Assembly (NCBI RefSeq): GCF_002920915.1
Contig: NZ_PQVF01000010.1
Location: forward strand, 1-64,000
Direction: 5' to 3'
Length of the DNA stretch: 64,000 bases
Origin: Solitalea longa
GTDB lineage: Bacteria; Bacteroidota; Bacteroidia; Sphingobacteriales; Sphingobacteriaceae
Below are positions 26,769 to 35,152 of this stretch, piece by piece. Each line of letters starts with the position of its first letter. Position 1 is the stretch's first letter. The position numbers were made by a program, and so were the translations under genes. A model generated the notes under the pieces. It worked only from the letters and a program-made list of their open reading frames with translations, had not been told where the DNA came from and did no database searches.

Positions 26769-27149
26769 ATGAAATCTATAGTAAAAACTGAAAATGCTCC
26801 GGCTCCAATTGGACCGTATAATCAGGCAGTGTGGGCAGGAAATATCCTTTTTGTTTCAGGTCAAATTGCCATTAATCCGGAGTCGAATCAAATCATAATG
26901 GATAATATTTCTTCGGAGACCCATCAGGTAATGAAAAATCTTGAAGCTATTTTAACAGAAGCTGGTCTGACATTTGAAAACGTGGTTAAAACAGGGATAT
27001 TTCTAAAGAACATGTCGGATTTTGCTATTGTCAATGAGGTTTATGGAAGTTACTTTACGGGAAATTATCCTGCTCGTGAGACTGTTGAGGTTGCATGCCT
27101 TCCTAAAAATGTAAATGTAGAAATATCAGTTGTAGCTGTTAAATTTTAA
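26769..27149 (+). CDS. ridA: RidA family reactive imine/enamine deaminase
   Basis: Hydrolyses reactive enamine/imine intermediates formed by PLP enzymes and so protects against 2-aminoacrylate. The 126 residues contain the Rid motifs APAPIGPYNQAVWAG and VSGQIAINP, VVKTGIFLKNMSDFAIVN, and the signature YPARETVEVACLPKNVNVEI. Arg103 and Glu118 occupy the carboxylate-binding and catalytic positions. The next gene begins five bases after the stop, and recG follows, so a ridA-rarD-recG transcript is likely. Confidence 0.94.
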   Translation: MKSIVKTENAPAPIGPYNQAVWAGNILFVSGQIAINPESNQIIMDNISSETHQVMKNLEAILTEAGLTFENVVKTGIFLKNMSDFAIVNEVYGSYFTGNYPARETVEVACLPKNVNVEISVVAVKF

Positions 27150-27154
27150 AACGA

Positions 27155-28075
27155 TTGGAGCAAAATCAATCAATAAAGTACTTTCTTGCTGGAACTGCAT
27201 CACCGGTTATTTGGGGTTTCTTTGCTATAGCATTAAGAAACCTTAAACATTTTCCGGCTATACAGATTTTAGATTACAGGGTATTTACCTCTTTGTTGAT
27301 CCTTTTTGTCTTTATCCTTTTATTTAGGAAACAAAAAATCAGATCTGACCTGGATCATTATAGAATCAAGGTTGCGGATAAAAGGCGATTTTGGTCACTT
27401 TTATTGATCTCCAGCATATTGTTAACGGGCAACTGGCTTTCGTTTATTTACGTTATAAATAATGTAAGTGTACAATCGGGGGCGTTTGCTTATATGGTTT
27501 GCCCATTATTAACAGCTATTGGAGGATTTGTGATTCTCGGTGAAGATTTAACAAAAATAAAGTGGATTGCAATTAGCATAAGCATTATTAGTGCCGCCAT
27601 CTTAGGTTCGGGCCATCTAAGCGATGTACTCTGGTCGTTCTTTATTGCCGCGCTTTTTGCAGGTTATTTAATCATCCAGCGTAGCATTCAAGGATTTGAC
27701 AAGTTAAATTTACTGGCTATTCAATTAATTATTGCCTGTTTATTTATTGTTCCGCTAGAGATAATTAACCCACATTCAGTGCCCAACAGCTTGAGTTTTT
27801 GGGTTAATATTGTAATTGTGGCAGTGCTTTTTACAATCATTCCTTTGTACCTCAGTTTGTATTCAATGATTAGGATCCCGGCCTCTACAGCGGGTATCCT
27901 AATTTATATTAATCCAATTATTGCATTTGCTGTAGCGTTTTTTTATTTCCATGAGGGTTTTACTCCACAGAAACTATTATCTTACAGTTTACTTACAGTG
28001 GCAGTTATGCTTTTCAATTGGGATTATATCAAAAAGCTTATTCCTCAAACAGCTTTGAAAAGTAAAATCAGTTAA
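27155..28075 (+). CDS. EamA/RarD-like drug-metabolite transporter
   Basis: A 306-residue inner-membrane protein with about ten helices arranged as two EamA repeats of five. PVIWGFFAIALRNLKHF at the start and NWLSFIYVINNVSVQSGAFAYMVCPLLTA in repeat one match the RarD subgroup. Substrate is unknown. The start is TTG at 27155, five bases after ridA, because no ATG precedes the first helix. The stop is 11 bases before recG, supporting one operon. Confidence 0.85.
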   Translation: MEQNQSIKYFLAGTASPVIWGFFAIALRNLKHFPAIQILDYRVFTSLLILFVFILLFRKQKIRSDLDHYRIKVADKRRFWSLLLISSILLTGNWLSFIYVINNVSVQSGAFAYMVCPLLTAIGGFVILGEDLTKIKWIAISISIISAAILGSGHLSDVLWSFFIAALFAGYLIIQRSIQGFDKLNLLAIQLIIACLFIVPLEIINPHSVPNSLSFWVNIVIVAVLFTIIPLYLSLYSMIRIPASTAGILIYINPIIAFAVAFFYFHEGFTPQKLLSYSLLTVAVMLFNWDYIKKLIPQTALKSKIS

Positions 28076-28086
28076 GCGTATTTTAA

Positions 28087-30198
28087 GTGGAAAGAAAAAG
28101 CTTTTTTGATACACCGATAGAATTCTTGAAAGGAGTTGGTCCTTCAAAAGCGGATGTGCTTAAAAAGGAGTTGAAAATTTTTACTTATGGCGACTTAATC
28201 CAGCATTACCCTTTCAGATATATTGACAGGACCCGTTTTTATCGTATTAATGAAATTTCACCTGATTTACAATATATTCAATTAAGAGGGCAAATTGTTG
28301 AAAAACAAATTTTAGGTGATGTAAGAAAGAAGCGTTTAGTAGCTACATTAAAAGATGATAGGGGTGGCCATCTAGAACTTATTTGGTTTCAAGGAATAAA
28401 GTTTGTTGAAAAGAATATTCATATAGGTAAGGAATACATAGTTTTTGGCAAGCCTAATTTTTTTAATCTAAAACCCAGCTTACCTCATCCTGAGTTGGAA
28501 CTGGTTGCAGAAGCAAAAAAAGAGTTTCAAACAGCCTTGCAGCCGGTGTATTCATCTACTGAAAAGCTAAAATTATTCTTTTTAGATAGCAAGGGTTTAA
28601 TGAGACTTGTCTATACTGTTTTGCAGCAAGTCGCCCAGTATATTGAAGAGACTTTACCACCCGATATTGTAAATCAGTATAAGCTGTTATCAAAAAAAGA
28701 AGCTATAATTCAGATTCACTTTCCCACCGATCCGAAGCTATTGCAACGCGCCCAGGTTCGCTTAAAATTTGAAGAATTATTTTTCGTACAGCTTCGCCTT
28801 CTTTTTAATAAACAGGTTAAGAAAAGATTGCACAATGGCAATATGTTCTCAACGGTGGGCGATCTTTTTAATTCGTTTTATAAAAATCACCTCCCATTTG
28901 AGTTAACAAATGCTCAAAAAAGAGTTGTCAAAGAAATAAGGCAAGACACTTATTCAGGCCTGCAAATGAACAGACTGCTACAAGGAGATGTTGGAAGTGG
29001 AAAAACGGTGGTAGCATTGTTGATTATGTTGCTTGCCGCAGATAATGGATTTCAGTCGTGTATGATGGCTCCTACTGAAATTTTAGCAATACAGCACTAT
29101 AACTCCCTTTGTTCGCTGCTAAAGCCCATGGGTATTGATGTAGGACTTTTAACTGGATCAACACGCAAAAAGCAAAGAGAGCATTTGCACGAAGCTTTAA
29201 TGAGTGGCGAACTAAAACTGTTAGTTGGTACGCATGCCTTAATTGAGGATAAGGTTCAATTTCAGAACTTGGGGATGGTAATAATTGATGAGCAGCACCG
29301 TTTTGGTGTGGAGCAGAGAGCCAAATTATGGAAGAAAAATACAAAACCTCCTCATATACTGGTAATGACCGCCACTCCGATACCTCGAACCCTGGCGATG
29401 ACACTCTATGGAGATTTGGATGTTTCTATAATTGATGAGCTTCCGGCTGGAAGAAAACCAATCTCTACGCTTCATAAATTTGAAAATCACCGCTTGCGAT
29501 TATTTGGCTTTTTAAAAGAGGAAATTGCCAAAGGAAGGCAGGTTTACATAGTTTATCCTTTGATTGAGGAATCGGAAAAGATGGACTATCTGGACCTGAT
29601 GAATGGATATGAACATATTGCCAAAACTTTTCCGGTACCAGAATACCGAGTAAGCATAGTGCATGGGAAAATGAAGGCCCAGGAAAAGGACATGGAAATG
29701 GAGCGGTTTAAAAGAGGTGAAACACATATAATGGTTGCCACTACCGTTATTGAAGTAGGTGTGAATGTTCCTAATGCAACGGTAATGGTAATTGAAAATG
29801 CCGAGCGATTTGGTCTTTCTCAACTGCACCAGTTACGGGGTAGGGTTGGTCGGGGGGCTGAACAGTCATATTGTATTTTAATGACCAGCCATAAACTATC
29901 TTCCGAAGCAAAAATTCGGCTTGATACGATGGTGCGAACAAATAACGGTTTTGAGATTTCGGAAGTGGATCTTAAGTTACGCGGACCAGGGGATATTGAG
30001 GGAACTCAACAAAGTGGGGTGTTGGATTTAAAGCTGGCAGACTTATCAAAAGATCAACAGCTATTAATTGAAGCAAGAAAAGTTGTTGAGCAAATTTTAG
30101 AAAATGACCCTTCTTTAATTCAAGAAAAAAACTTAAACTTACGCTTATATTTTAGAAATAAAGGAGTTAATGAAATTACCTGGGAAAAGATTTCGTAA
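28087..30198 (+). CDS. recG: ATP-dependent DNA helicase RecG
   Basis: Branch-migrating superfamily 2 helicase that remodels stalled forks and Holliday junctions. The 703 residues have the usual length. The N-terminal wedge domain (about 1-230) with an OB fold begins FLKGVGPSKADVLKKELKIF. Helicase motifs follow: Walker A LLQGDVGSGKTVVA, motif II IIDEQHRFGVEQR, motif III MTATPIPRTLAMTLYGDLD and motif VI QLRGRVGRG. The C-terminal TRG-type segment is present (LRGPGDIEGTQQSG). The start is GTG at 28087. It appears to be the last gene of the ridA-rarD-recG unit. Confidence 0.97.
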   Translation: MERKSFFDTPIEFLKGVGPSKADVLKKELKIFTYGDLIQHYPFRYIDRTRFYRINEISPDLQYIQLRGQIVEKQILGDVRKKRLVATLKDDRGGHLELIWFQGIKFVEKNIHIGKEYIVFGKPNFFNLKPSLPHPELELVAEAKKEFQTALQPVYSSTEKLKLFFLDSKGLMRLVYTVLQQVAQYIEETLPPDIVNQYKLLSKKEAIIQIHFPTDPKLLQRAQVRLKFEELFFVQLRLLFNKQVKKRLHNGNMFSTVGDLFNSFYKNHLPFELTNAQKRVVKEIRQDTYSGLQMNRLLQGDVGSGKTVVALLIMLLAADNGFQSCMMAPTEILAIQHYNSLCSLLKPMGIDVGLLTGSTRKKQREHLHEALMSGELKLLVGTHALIEDKVQFQNLGMVIIDEQHRFGVEQRAKLWKKNTKPPHILVMTATPIPRTLAMTLYGDLDVSIIDELPAGRKPISTLHKFENHRLRLFGFLKEEIAKGRQVYIVYPLIEESEKMDYLDLMNGYEHIAKTFPVPEYRVSIVHGKMKAQEKDMEMERFKRGETHIMVATTVIEVGVNVPNATVMVIENAERFGLSQLHQLRGRVGRGAEQSYCILMTSHKLSSEAKIRLDTMVRTNNGFEISEVDLKLRGPGDIEGTQQSGVLDLKLADLSKDQQLLIEARKVVEQILENDPSLIQEKNLNLRLYFRNKGVNEITWEKIS

Positions 30199-30236
30199 CT
30201 ATTTATATATTTATCGCCTAATCAAACCAATTTTTT

Positions 30237-30713
30237 ATGAAGAAGTTTTTACTTATTTTATCATTATTAGCAGTTTTTAAATCTGGGTTTTCACAGCAAT
30301 CTTCGACCGTAATTCAACAATCAGAGCGTTGGTTTAAAGGACAAAATGCGTCATATGTGAAAAAACTTACTCCTACAAATTGCGAGAAGATGGACATTAT
30401 CTGGGATAAAGCGGAACAAATTTATACAGAAGGAAAAGAATATATTCGTGTACCAGTAGATGCGATCTATAAAGCAACTGGTAAGCCTAGTAAAGAGGTT
30501 CCTCCAGCACCTCAAAGTAATTTATACCTGGTAAAATCCGAGGTTGACAGTACATTTGAGTGTCTATTTGTAAAAGTCCAGTCAAATCCTGTCAAGCATC
30601 AAAATATGATTACAGTTTTAGACGGTGTAAAAGGTGAGTTTTTGGTTAAACCTTTCGATGATATATTACCTTTACCAAAGGTTAACTGGTATTTTGAACA
30701 ACCAAGAGAATAG
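30237..30713 (+). CDS. Secreted protein of unknown function
   Basis: I do not recognise this 158-residue protein. It begins MKKFLLILSLLAVFKSGFSQ, a clear signal peptide ending near residue 20, so it is periplasmic or surface-exposed. The mature part is hydrophilic, contains single Cys residues at KLTPTNCEKMD and DSTFECLFVK that might form a disulfide, and has no transmembrane helix. It follows recG by 38 bases but has its own terminator; no neighbour explains it. Confidence 0.7.
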   Translation: MKKFLLILSLLAVFKSGFSQQSSTVIQQSERWFKGQNASYVKKLTPTNCEKMDIIWDKAEQIYTEGKEYIRVPVDAIYKATGKPSKEVPPAPQSNLYLVKSEVDSTFECLFVKVQSNPVKHQNMITVLDGVKGEFLVKPFDDILPLPKVNWYFEQPRE

Positions 30714-30743
30714 ATCTTTTAAAATATACTGAAACTTTAAGTG

Positions 30744-30775
30744 CCCGGAAGCTAAAAACTTTCCGGGTATTTTTA
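30744..30775 (+). terminator. Terminator after the secreted unknown protein
   Basis: The arms CCCGGAA and TTCCGGG flank a loop of about ten bases, followed by TATTTTTATTTTA. Confidence 0.75.
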
Positions 30776-30832
30776 TTTTAGTCAATTAATAATCTTGTTG
30801 CATATAATTCTTATCTGAAATATAAAAACCTA

Positions 30833-32203
30833 ATGAAGAAAAGTTGTTTATTAGTTGCAATTGCTTGCTTTGCTATAAGTGCTAAAGCCTCCCATATTGA
30901 TTCTGCAACTGTTAGCCGTATTTATGATGAAATACTTGAAAAAGGGAGGGTTTATGAAAATCTCCATTACTTATGTAAGAATATAGGCCCAAGATTAAGT
31001 GGTTCTACTAACGCCCAAAAAGCGGTTGATTGGACGAAATCGTTAATGGAATCGTATGCTTTCGACAAAGTTTATCTTCAGGAAGTGATGGTTCCTCATT
31101 GGGAACGGGGAGCAAAAGAGAAAGCATACTTCAAACTAAACAACAAAAAACAACTTGTTGCGGTTGCTGCATTAGGTGGGTCAGTTGGAGCGGAAATGGG
31201 AATTGAAGCTGAGGTAGTTGAGGTGTATAATTTTAATCAACTTAAAGAATTGGGTGAAGAAAAGCTAAGAGGGAAAATTGTGTTTTTTAATAGACCAATG
31301 AACCCGAAAGCCATAAGAACATTTAATGCTTACGGGGAGGCAGTAAATCAGCGGGTTCAAGGGGCAACGGAGGCTGCCAAATACGGGGCTATAGGAGTTG
31401 TAGTGAGGTCAATGACTACAAGGATAGATGAGTTTCCTCATACCGGTTCATTGCGGTATGATCAAAGTATAACACAGATTCCTGCAGTGGCAATTGCTAC
31501 TAAGGATGCAAACTTGTTAAGTTCAGCGATTAAGGCCCAGCCCACAACTCGGTTTTATATGAAGCTGAATTGTAAAACATTACCAGATGTTGTTTCTTAT
31601 AATGTTATTGGAGAGATAAAGGGTTCTGAGCGTCCTGAGCAAATTATTACTGTAGGAGGACATCTGGATTCTTGGGATTTAGCAGAAGGAGCGCATGATG
31701 ATGGAGCAGGTACCATGCAGTCGGTTGAGGTTTTAAGGACACTGAAATCATTAGGAATTAAGCCAAAGCATACCATCAGGGTGGTTTTATTTATGAATGA
31801 AGAAAACGGATTAAGGGGAGGTTTGAAGTATGCTGAAAATGCTAAACTAACCGGCGAACAACATTTGGCTGCTATTGAGTCAGATTCCGGAGGCTTAACA
31901 CCAAGGGGTTTTTCTATGGATGCTTCTGCAGCTATTGTTGAAAAGGTTTTATTATGGAAGCCGGTCTTTGATGGATTTGAATTGAATGAAATTGGCGGAG
32001 GGGGAGGATCAGGTGCTGACATCGGTCCTTTAAAACCATTAGGAACTGCATTATTCGGTTTTCGGCCTGATTCACAGCGTTATTTTGATTTTCATCATGC
32101 GGCTAATGATGTTTTTGAAAATGTGAACGAACGCGAGTTGAAACTTGGGGCAGCCGCAATGACATTATTAGTTTATTTGATTGACCAAAATGGACTAAAT
32201 TAG
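30833..32203 (+). CDS. M28 family zinc peptidase with PA insert (carboxypeptidase Q-like)
   Basis: Secreted dizinc exopeptidase. A signal peptide covers about residues 1-19 (IACFAISAKASH). The catalytic core carries GGHLDSWDLAEGAHDDGAG, with His277/Asp279 and the bridging Asp289, and NEENGL with Glu323-Glu324 as general base and ligand. HHAANDVFENV near the C-terminus supplies another zinc His. A protease-associated (PA) region lies between about 120 and 240. The order and 456-residue length match plasma glutamate carboxypeptidase-like M28 proteins. It is probably monocistronic, ending in a hairpin with a 13-bp stem. Confidence 0.92.
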   Translation: MKKSCLLVAIACFAISAKASHIDSATVSRIYDEILEKGRVYENLHYLCKNIGPRLSGSTNAQKAVDWTKSLMESYAFDKVYLQEVMVPHWERGAKEKAYFKLNNKKQLVAVAALGGSVGAEMGIEAEVVEVYNFNQLKELGEEKLRGKIVFFNRPMNPKAIRTFNAYGEAVNQRVQGATEAAKYGAIGVVVRSMTTRIDEFPHTGSLRYDQSITQIPAVAIATKDANLLSSAIKAQPTTRFYMKLNCKTLPDVVSYNVIGEIKGSERPEQIITVGGHLDSWDLAEGAHDDGAGTMQSVEVLRTLKSLGIKPKHTIRVVLFMNEENGLRGGLKYAENAKLTGEQHLAAIESDSGGLTPRGFSMDASAAIVEKVLLWKPVFDGFELNEIGGGGGSGADIGPLKPLGTALFGFRPDSQRYFDFHHAANDVFENVNERELKLGAAAMTLLVYLIDQNGLN

Positions 32204-32216
32204 AATATTTATAGAT

Positions 32217-32270
32217 TGAAAGGATTGAATGTTTTAGATTTGCACTACTCTTCAATCCTTTCAGTTTTAA
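32217..32270 (+). terminator. Long-loop terminator after the M28 peptidase
   Basis: TGAAAGGATTGAA (32217-32229) pairs perfectly with TTCAATCCTTTCA (32251-32263); GTTTTAATTT follows. The loop is 21 bases. Confidence 0.7.
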
Positions 32271-32280
32271 TTTATTTGTC

Positions 32281-33561
32281 TTGTCTTCAGAAACCTTACC
32301 TCCTCAATTAAAGCCGGATGCATTTGCATCATTACGATTCCCTGAGTTTAGATTTTATTTAGGCATGCGTTTTTTCTTAACGTTTGCTCTTCAAATGAAA
32401 GCAGTAATTGTTGGCTGGTTTATTTATAGTATAACAAAAGATACATTGTCACTCGGCATGATTGGATTGGCGGAGGCTATTCCAGCTCTTTCAGTTGCTT
32501 TGTTTGGAGGGTATGTGGCCGATAGATCCGACAAACGGAAGCTTTTACTATTTGTATTATTTACTGTATTAATGGCAGCAACGGTATTATTGTTGGTTAC
32601 GCTGCCTTCAATGCATAAATCGATTGATGCTCATATATTGATCGTTGTAATTTATTCGCTGGTATTTATAGATGGATTGGCAAGAGGTTTTTTTGCGCCC
32701 GCAGCGTTTTCGTTAATGGCTTCATTGGTCCCTAAAGAACTCTATCCAAATTCATCCTCATGGAACAGTTCGAGCTGGCAATTGGCTGCAGTAGCAGGAC
32801 CGGCCGCTGGAGGATTAATTTATGGCTTTTACGGCATCACTGTTACCATGTCTATTGTTCTATTGCTAATCATTCTTTCCAGCATATGCATTTTGATGTT
32901 AAGTAGTAAACCTGTTGCTCAACTTGAAAAAAAAGAATCAATTCGGAGCAGCCTTATGGAAGGGATCAGATTTGTGTTTGGAACAAAAATGATGTTGGGG
33001 GCAATGGCCTTAGATATGTTCTCTGTATTTTTTGGTGGTGCGGTAGCCTTATTGCCAGTTTTTGCAAATGATATTTTAAAGATTGGCGCAGAAGGACTTG
33101 GTATTCTTAGAGCCGCTCCCTCAGCAGGAGCGGTAATTACCATGCTGATCATGACCCGTTATACGCCGGCGGTACGTCCTTGGCGAAACCTGATAATTGC
33201 TGTGCTAGGCTTTGGACTGTCCACGATCTTATTCGGGCTTTCAAAGAATTTTTATTTATCAATATTCTTTCTCTTTTTAATAGGAGCCTTTGATAGTATA
33301 AGTGTTATTATCCGATCAACAATTTTTCAATTACTTACGCCTGATCACATGAGAGGAAGGGTGTCGGCTGTGAATACAATGTTTATTGGGTCCTCCAATG
33401 AAATTGGCGCATTTGAATCAGGGGTTACCGCTAAATTAATGGGGTCTACTCCAATTGCAGTTGTTTTCGGTGGCACAATGACCATGTTAATTGTGGCGGG
33501 CACTTATTTGAAAACCCGAAAACTCTGGCCTTTAAAATTGTCGGGGCGAGATTTTATATAA
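32281..33561 (+). CDS. MFS transporter (EntS/MFS_3 type)
   Basis: A 426-residue inner-membrane protein with about 12 hydrophobic helices. The start FPEFRFYLGMRFFLTFALQMKAVIVGW, the loop YVADRSDKRKLL (MFS motif A region) and the domain organisation resemble the MFS_3 group that includes the enterobactin exporter EntS. Direction and substrate are not known; no siderophore genes are nearby. The annotated start is a TTG at 32281; an ATG appears only inside the first helix region (MRFFL), so TTG is preferred. Confidence 0.86.
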   Translation: MSSETLPPQLKPDAFASLRFPEFRFYLGMRFFLTFALQMKAVIVGWFIYSITKDTLSLGMIGLAEAIPALSVALFGGYVADRSDKRKLLLFVLFTVLMAATVLLLVTLPSMHKSIDAHILIVVIYSLVFIDGLARGFFAPAAFSLMASLVPKELYPNSSSWNSSSWQLAAVAGPAAGGLIYGFYGITVTMSIVLLLIILSSICILMLSSKPVAQLEKKESIRSSLMEGIRFVFGTKMMLGAMALDMFSVFFGGAVALLPVFANDILKIGAEGLGILRAAPSAGAVITMLIMTRYTPAVRPWRNLIIAVLGFGLSTILFGLSKNFYLSIFFLFLIGAFDSISVIIRSTIFQLLTPDHMRGRVSAVNTMFIGSSNEIGAFESGVTAKLMGSTPIAVVFGGTMTMLIVAGTYLKTRKLWPLKLSGRDFI

Positions 33562-33576
33562 AATCCGATTCTATCT

Positions 33577-34188
33577 TTAGGTTGATTTCTTCTTCTTTTT
33601 AGTAGCGGTAGTTTTCTTTTTAAAGGAATTAGGAGGCAGGTATTTTCCATTAGTTGGAAAATCAGTAAAGGCCTCTTTAAACATTGCATCAATCACCCGC
33701 TGAGAATCGCGGGTAAAGAATCGATCATAGCCTACGGCCACCCAAACCGGTTTATTTGTTTTTGGGTTGATTAACGCTAAAATAAGCACACCTTCCGGGC
33801 GATCATCATCAAGCCATTCGGTGCTTGAATTTTCAATAATTCCCTTTGGTAAATGAAATTGCGGACCATACCGAGCCAGGTTTGATTGTGTTTGAACTCC
33901 TCCAAGAAAGGTGAAAATCAATTGGCCTTTAAGTGCGTCAAAAGTTAAATGATGTTGGTAAAAATTGGTTTCAAATACTGCCTGTATATTGCTGTTGGCA
34001 CTCTCGCGATTTATGGTATCTCGATTTACCAGTACTTTTCCGGGTCTAAACCGATAAGTTTTTATCGAAGAAAAATCGAATAAAGAATCGCGGAATATTT
34101 TTACTGTTTGTGCATTGGTGTTAGTAACGAGGAGGAGAAAAAGGAATAGGAAGAATGCTTTTCCTTTTACTAGAAGAGATACCATCAT
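33577..34188 (-). CDS. Secreted DUF4136-like protein
   Basis: A 203-residue exported protein. The N-terminus has a hydrophobic signal ending NTNAQ (about residue 27). The mature part has the order FDFSSIKTYRF at the start, GVLILALINPKTNKPVWVAVG in the middle and a final amphipathic VIDAMFKEAFTDFP, which resembles DUF4136 lipoproteins of Bacteroidota; no lipobox is visible. The C-terminus is a Lys/Thr-rich tail (KKKTTATKKKKKST), perhaps for contact with anionic surfaces. Function is unknown. Confidence 0.7.
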   Translation of the reverse strand: MMVSLLVKGKAFFLFLFLLLVTNTNAQTVKIFRDSLFDFSSIKTYRFRPGKVLVNRDTINRESANSNIQAVFETNFYQHHLTFDALKGQLIFTFLGGVQTQSNLARYGPQFHLPKGIIENSSTEWLDDDRPEGVLILALINPKTNKPVWVAVGYDRFFTRDSQRVIDAMFKEAFTDFPTNGKYLPPNSFKKKTTATKKKKKST

Positions 34189-34520
34189 AGAGCAAGATTT
34201 AGAACCTATTTAAGTTATTCAAAAAATAAGTTCTTTCAAACAGTTTTAATTTTTCTAATAAAACTTATTTATACTATGCAATTAAGGCTTATACTTAAAA
34301 GGATGTTTTTGAATAGGTAATCCGGTTATTAGCGCTTTTCGCTTGAAATAGTATTCACAGGTAGATGTTATTCAAGTTGTTGTACTTTTAGAAAGAATAA
34401 ATTTAAAGCTTCCCAATTGTTTTAGATAACCAAAAACGTTTTTATAAGTAGATGTTCAACAGTTCAAATTTAATGGGATAAGAGGACTCAGAAAATACTC
34501 CTATGGGAGTATTTTAGAAG
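34189..34520. other. 332-base AT-rich intergenic region
   Basis: It lies between two minus-strand genes. Apart from the terminator hairpin at 34492-34515 I see no ORF, promoter match or repeat of note. It should contain the promoter of the DUF4136-like gene, but no clear TAnnTTTG is present on the minus strand. Confidence 0.5.
34492..34515 (-). terminator. Terminator of the two-component operon
   Basis: A perfect 10-bp stem (AAAATACTCC and complement) with a TATG loop lies just after the response-regulator stop. On the minus strand the stem ends in TTTT. Confidence 0.7.
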
Positions 34521-35141
34521 TTATAACAAGCGACTTTTTTTCAATGCTTCGATCTTATTCTGAACTTCAAGTTTCGAATAGATATTACGCATATGCTTTT
34601 TGATTGTTAAATTACTTAGGTGTAGTTTATCAGCAATTTCTTTGTATGACAAGCCTGTTGCGGTAAACTCAAGAATCTCCCGCTCTCTTTGCGTTAGTAA
34701 TTGCTCTGCAGTATCCGTTTCAATTGGTCGGTGAAATGATCCGATAACTTTTCGGGCTATATATGGACTCATCGGTGCACCTCCTTTTATTAAGTCGTTC
34801 AGGGCATTCAATATATCATCAATTCCACTATCCTTCAAGATGTATCCATCAGCTCCATTTTTAAGGGCTGAGAATATGCTGTCGTCATCGTCATGGATGC
34901 TGCATACCAAAAAACGGATATCAGGATATTTTTTCTTCAGTTCAGAAATTAACTGAATTCCGGTAATACCAGGCAAAGAAATATCGACAATTAGGATATC
35001 GGGGAGGTTGTCTTTAATATTAACAAGTGCATCTTCGCCTGATCGGTAAGTACATTGCCAATTAAATGACCCGGTTTGTTCTATTACCTGGCGCATTACA
35101 TCTGCATAAGTTTTATTATCCTCAACAATTGAAATTTTCAT
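34521..35141 (-). CDS. NarL/FixJ-type response regulator
   Basis: The regulator of the adjacent kinase. An N-terminal receiver domain contains the acidic pocket IVEDN, the phospho-acceptor in ILIVDISLPGITG (Asp55 counting from the upstream GTG, Asp53 from this ATG) and the Lys in GYILKDSG. The C-terminal LuxR-type helix-turn-helix has LTQREREILEFTATGLSYKEIADKL, where it binds DNA. I chose the ATG at 35141; a GTG two codons earlier (35147) is also possible. It begins 11 bases after the kinase stop, so the two are co-transcribed. Target genes are unknown. Confidence 0.92.
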   Translation of the reverse strand: MKISIVEDNKTYADVMRQVIEQTGSFNWQCTYRSGEDALVNIKDNLPDILIVDISLPGITGIQLISELKKKYPDIRFLVCSIHDDDDSIFSALKNGADGYILKDSGIDDILNALNDLIKGGAPMSPYIARKVIGSFHRPIETDTAEQLLTQREREILEFTATGLSYKEIADKLHLSNLTIKKHMRNIYSKLEVQNKIEALKKSRLL

Positions 35142-35152
35142 ACTCACTAAAC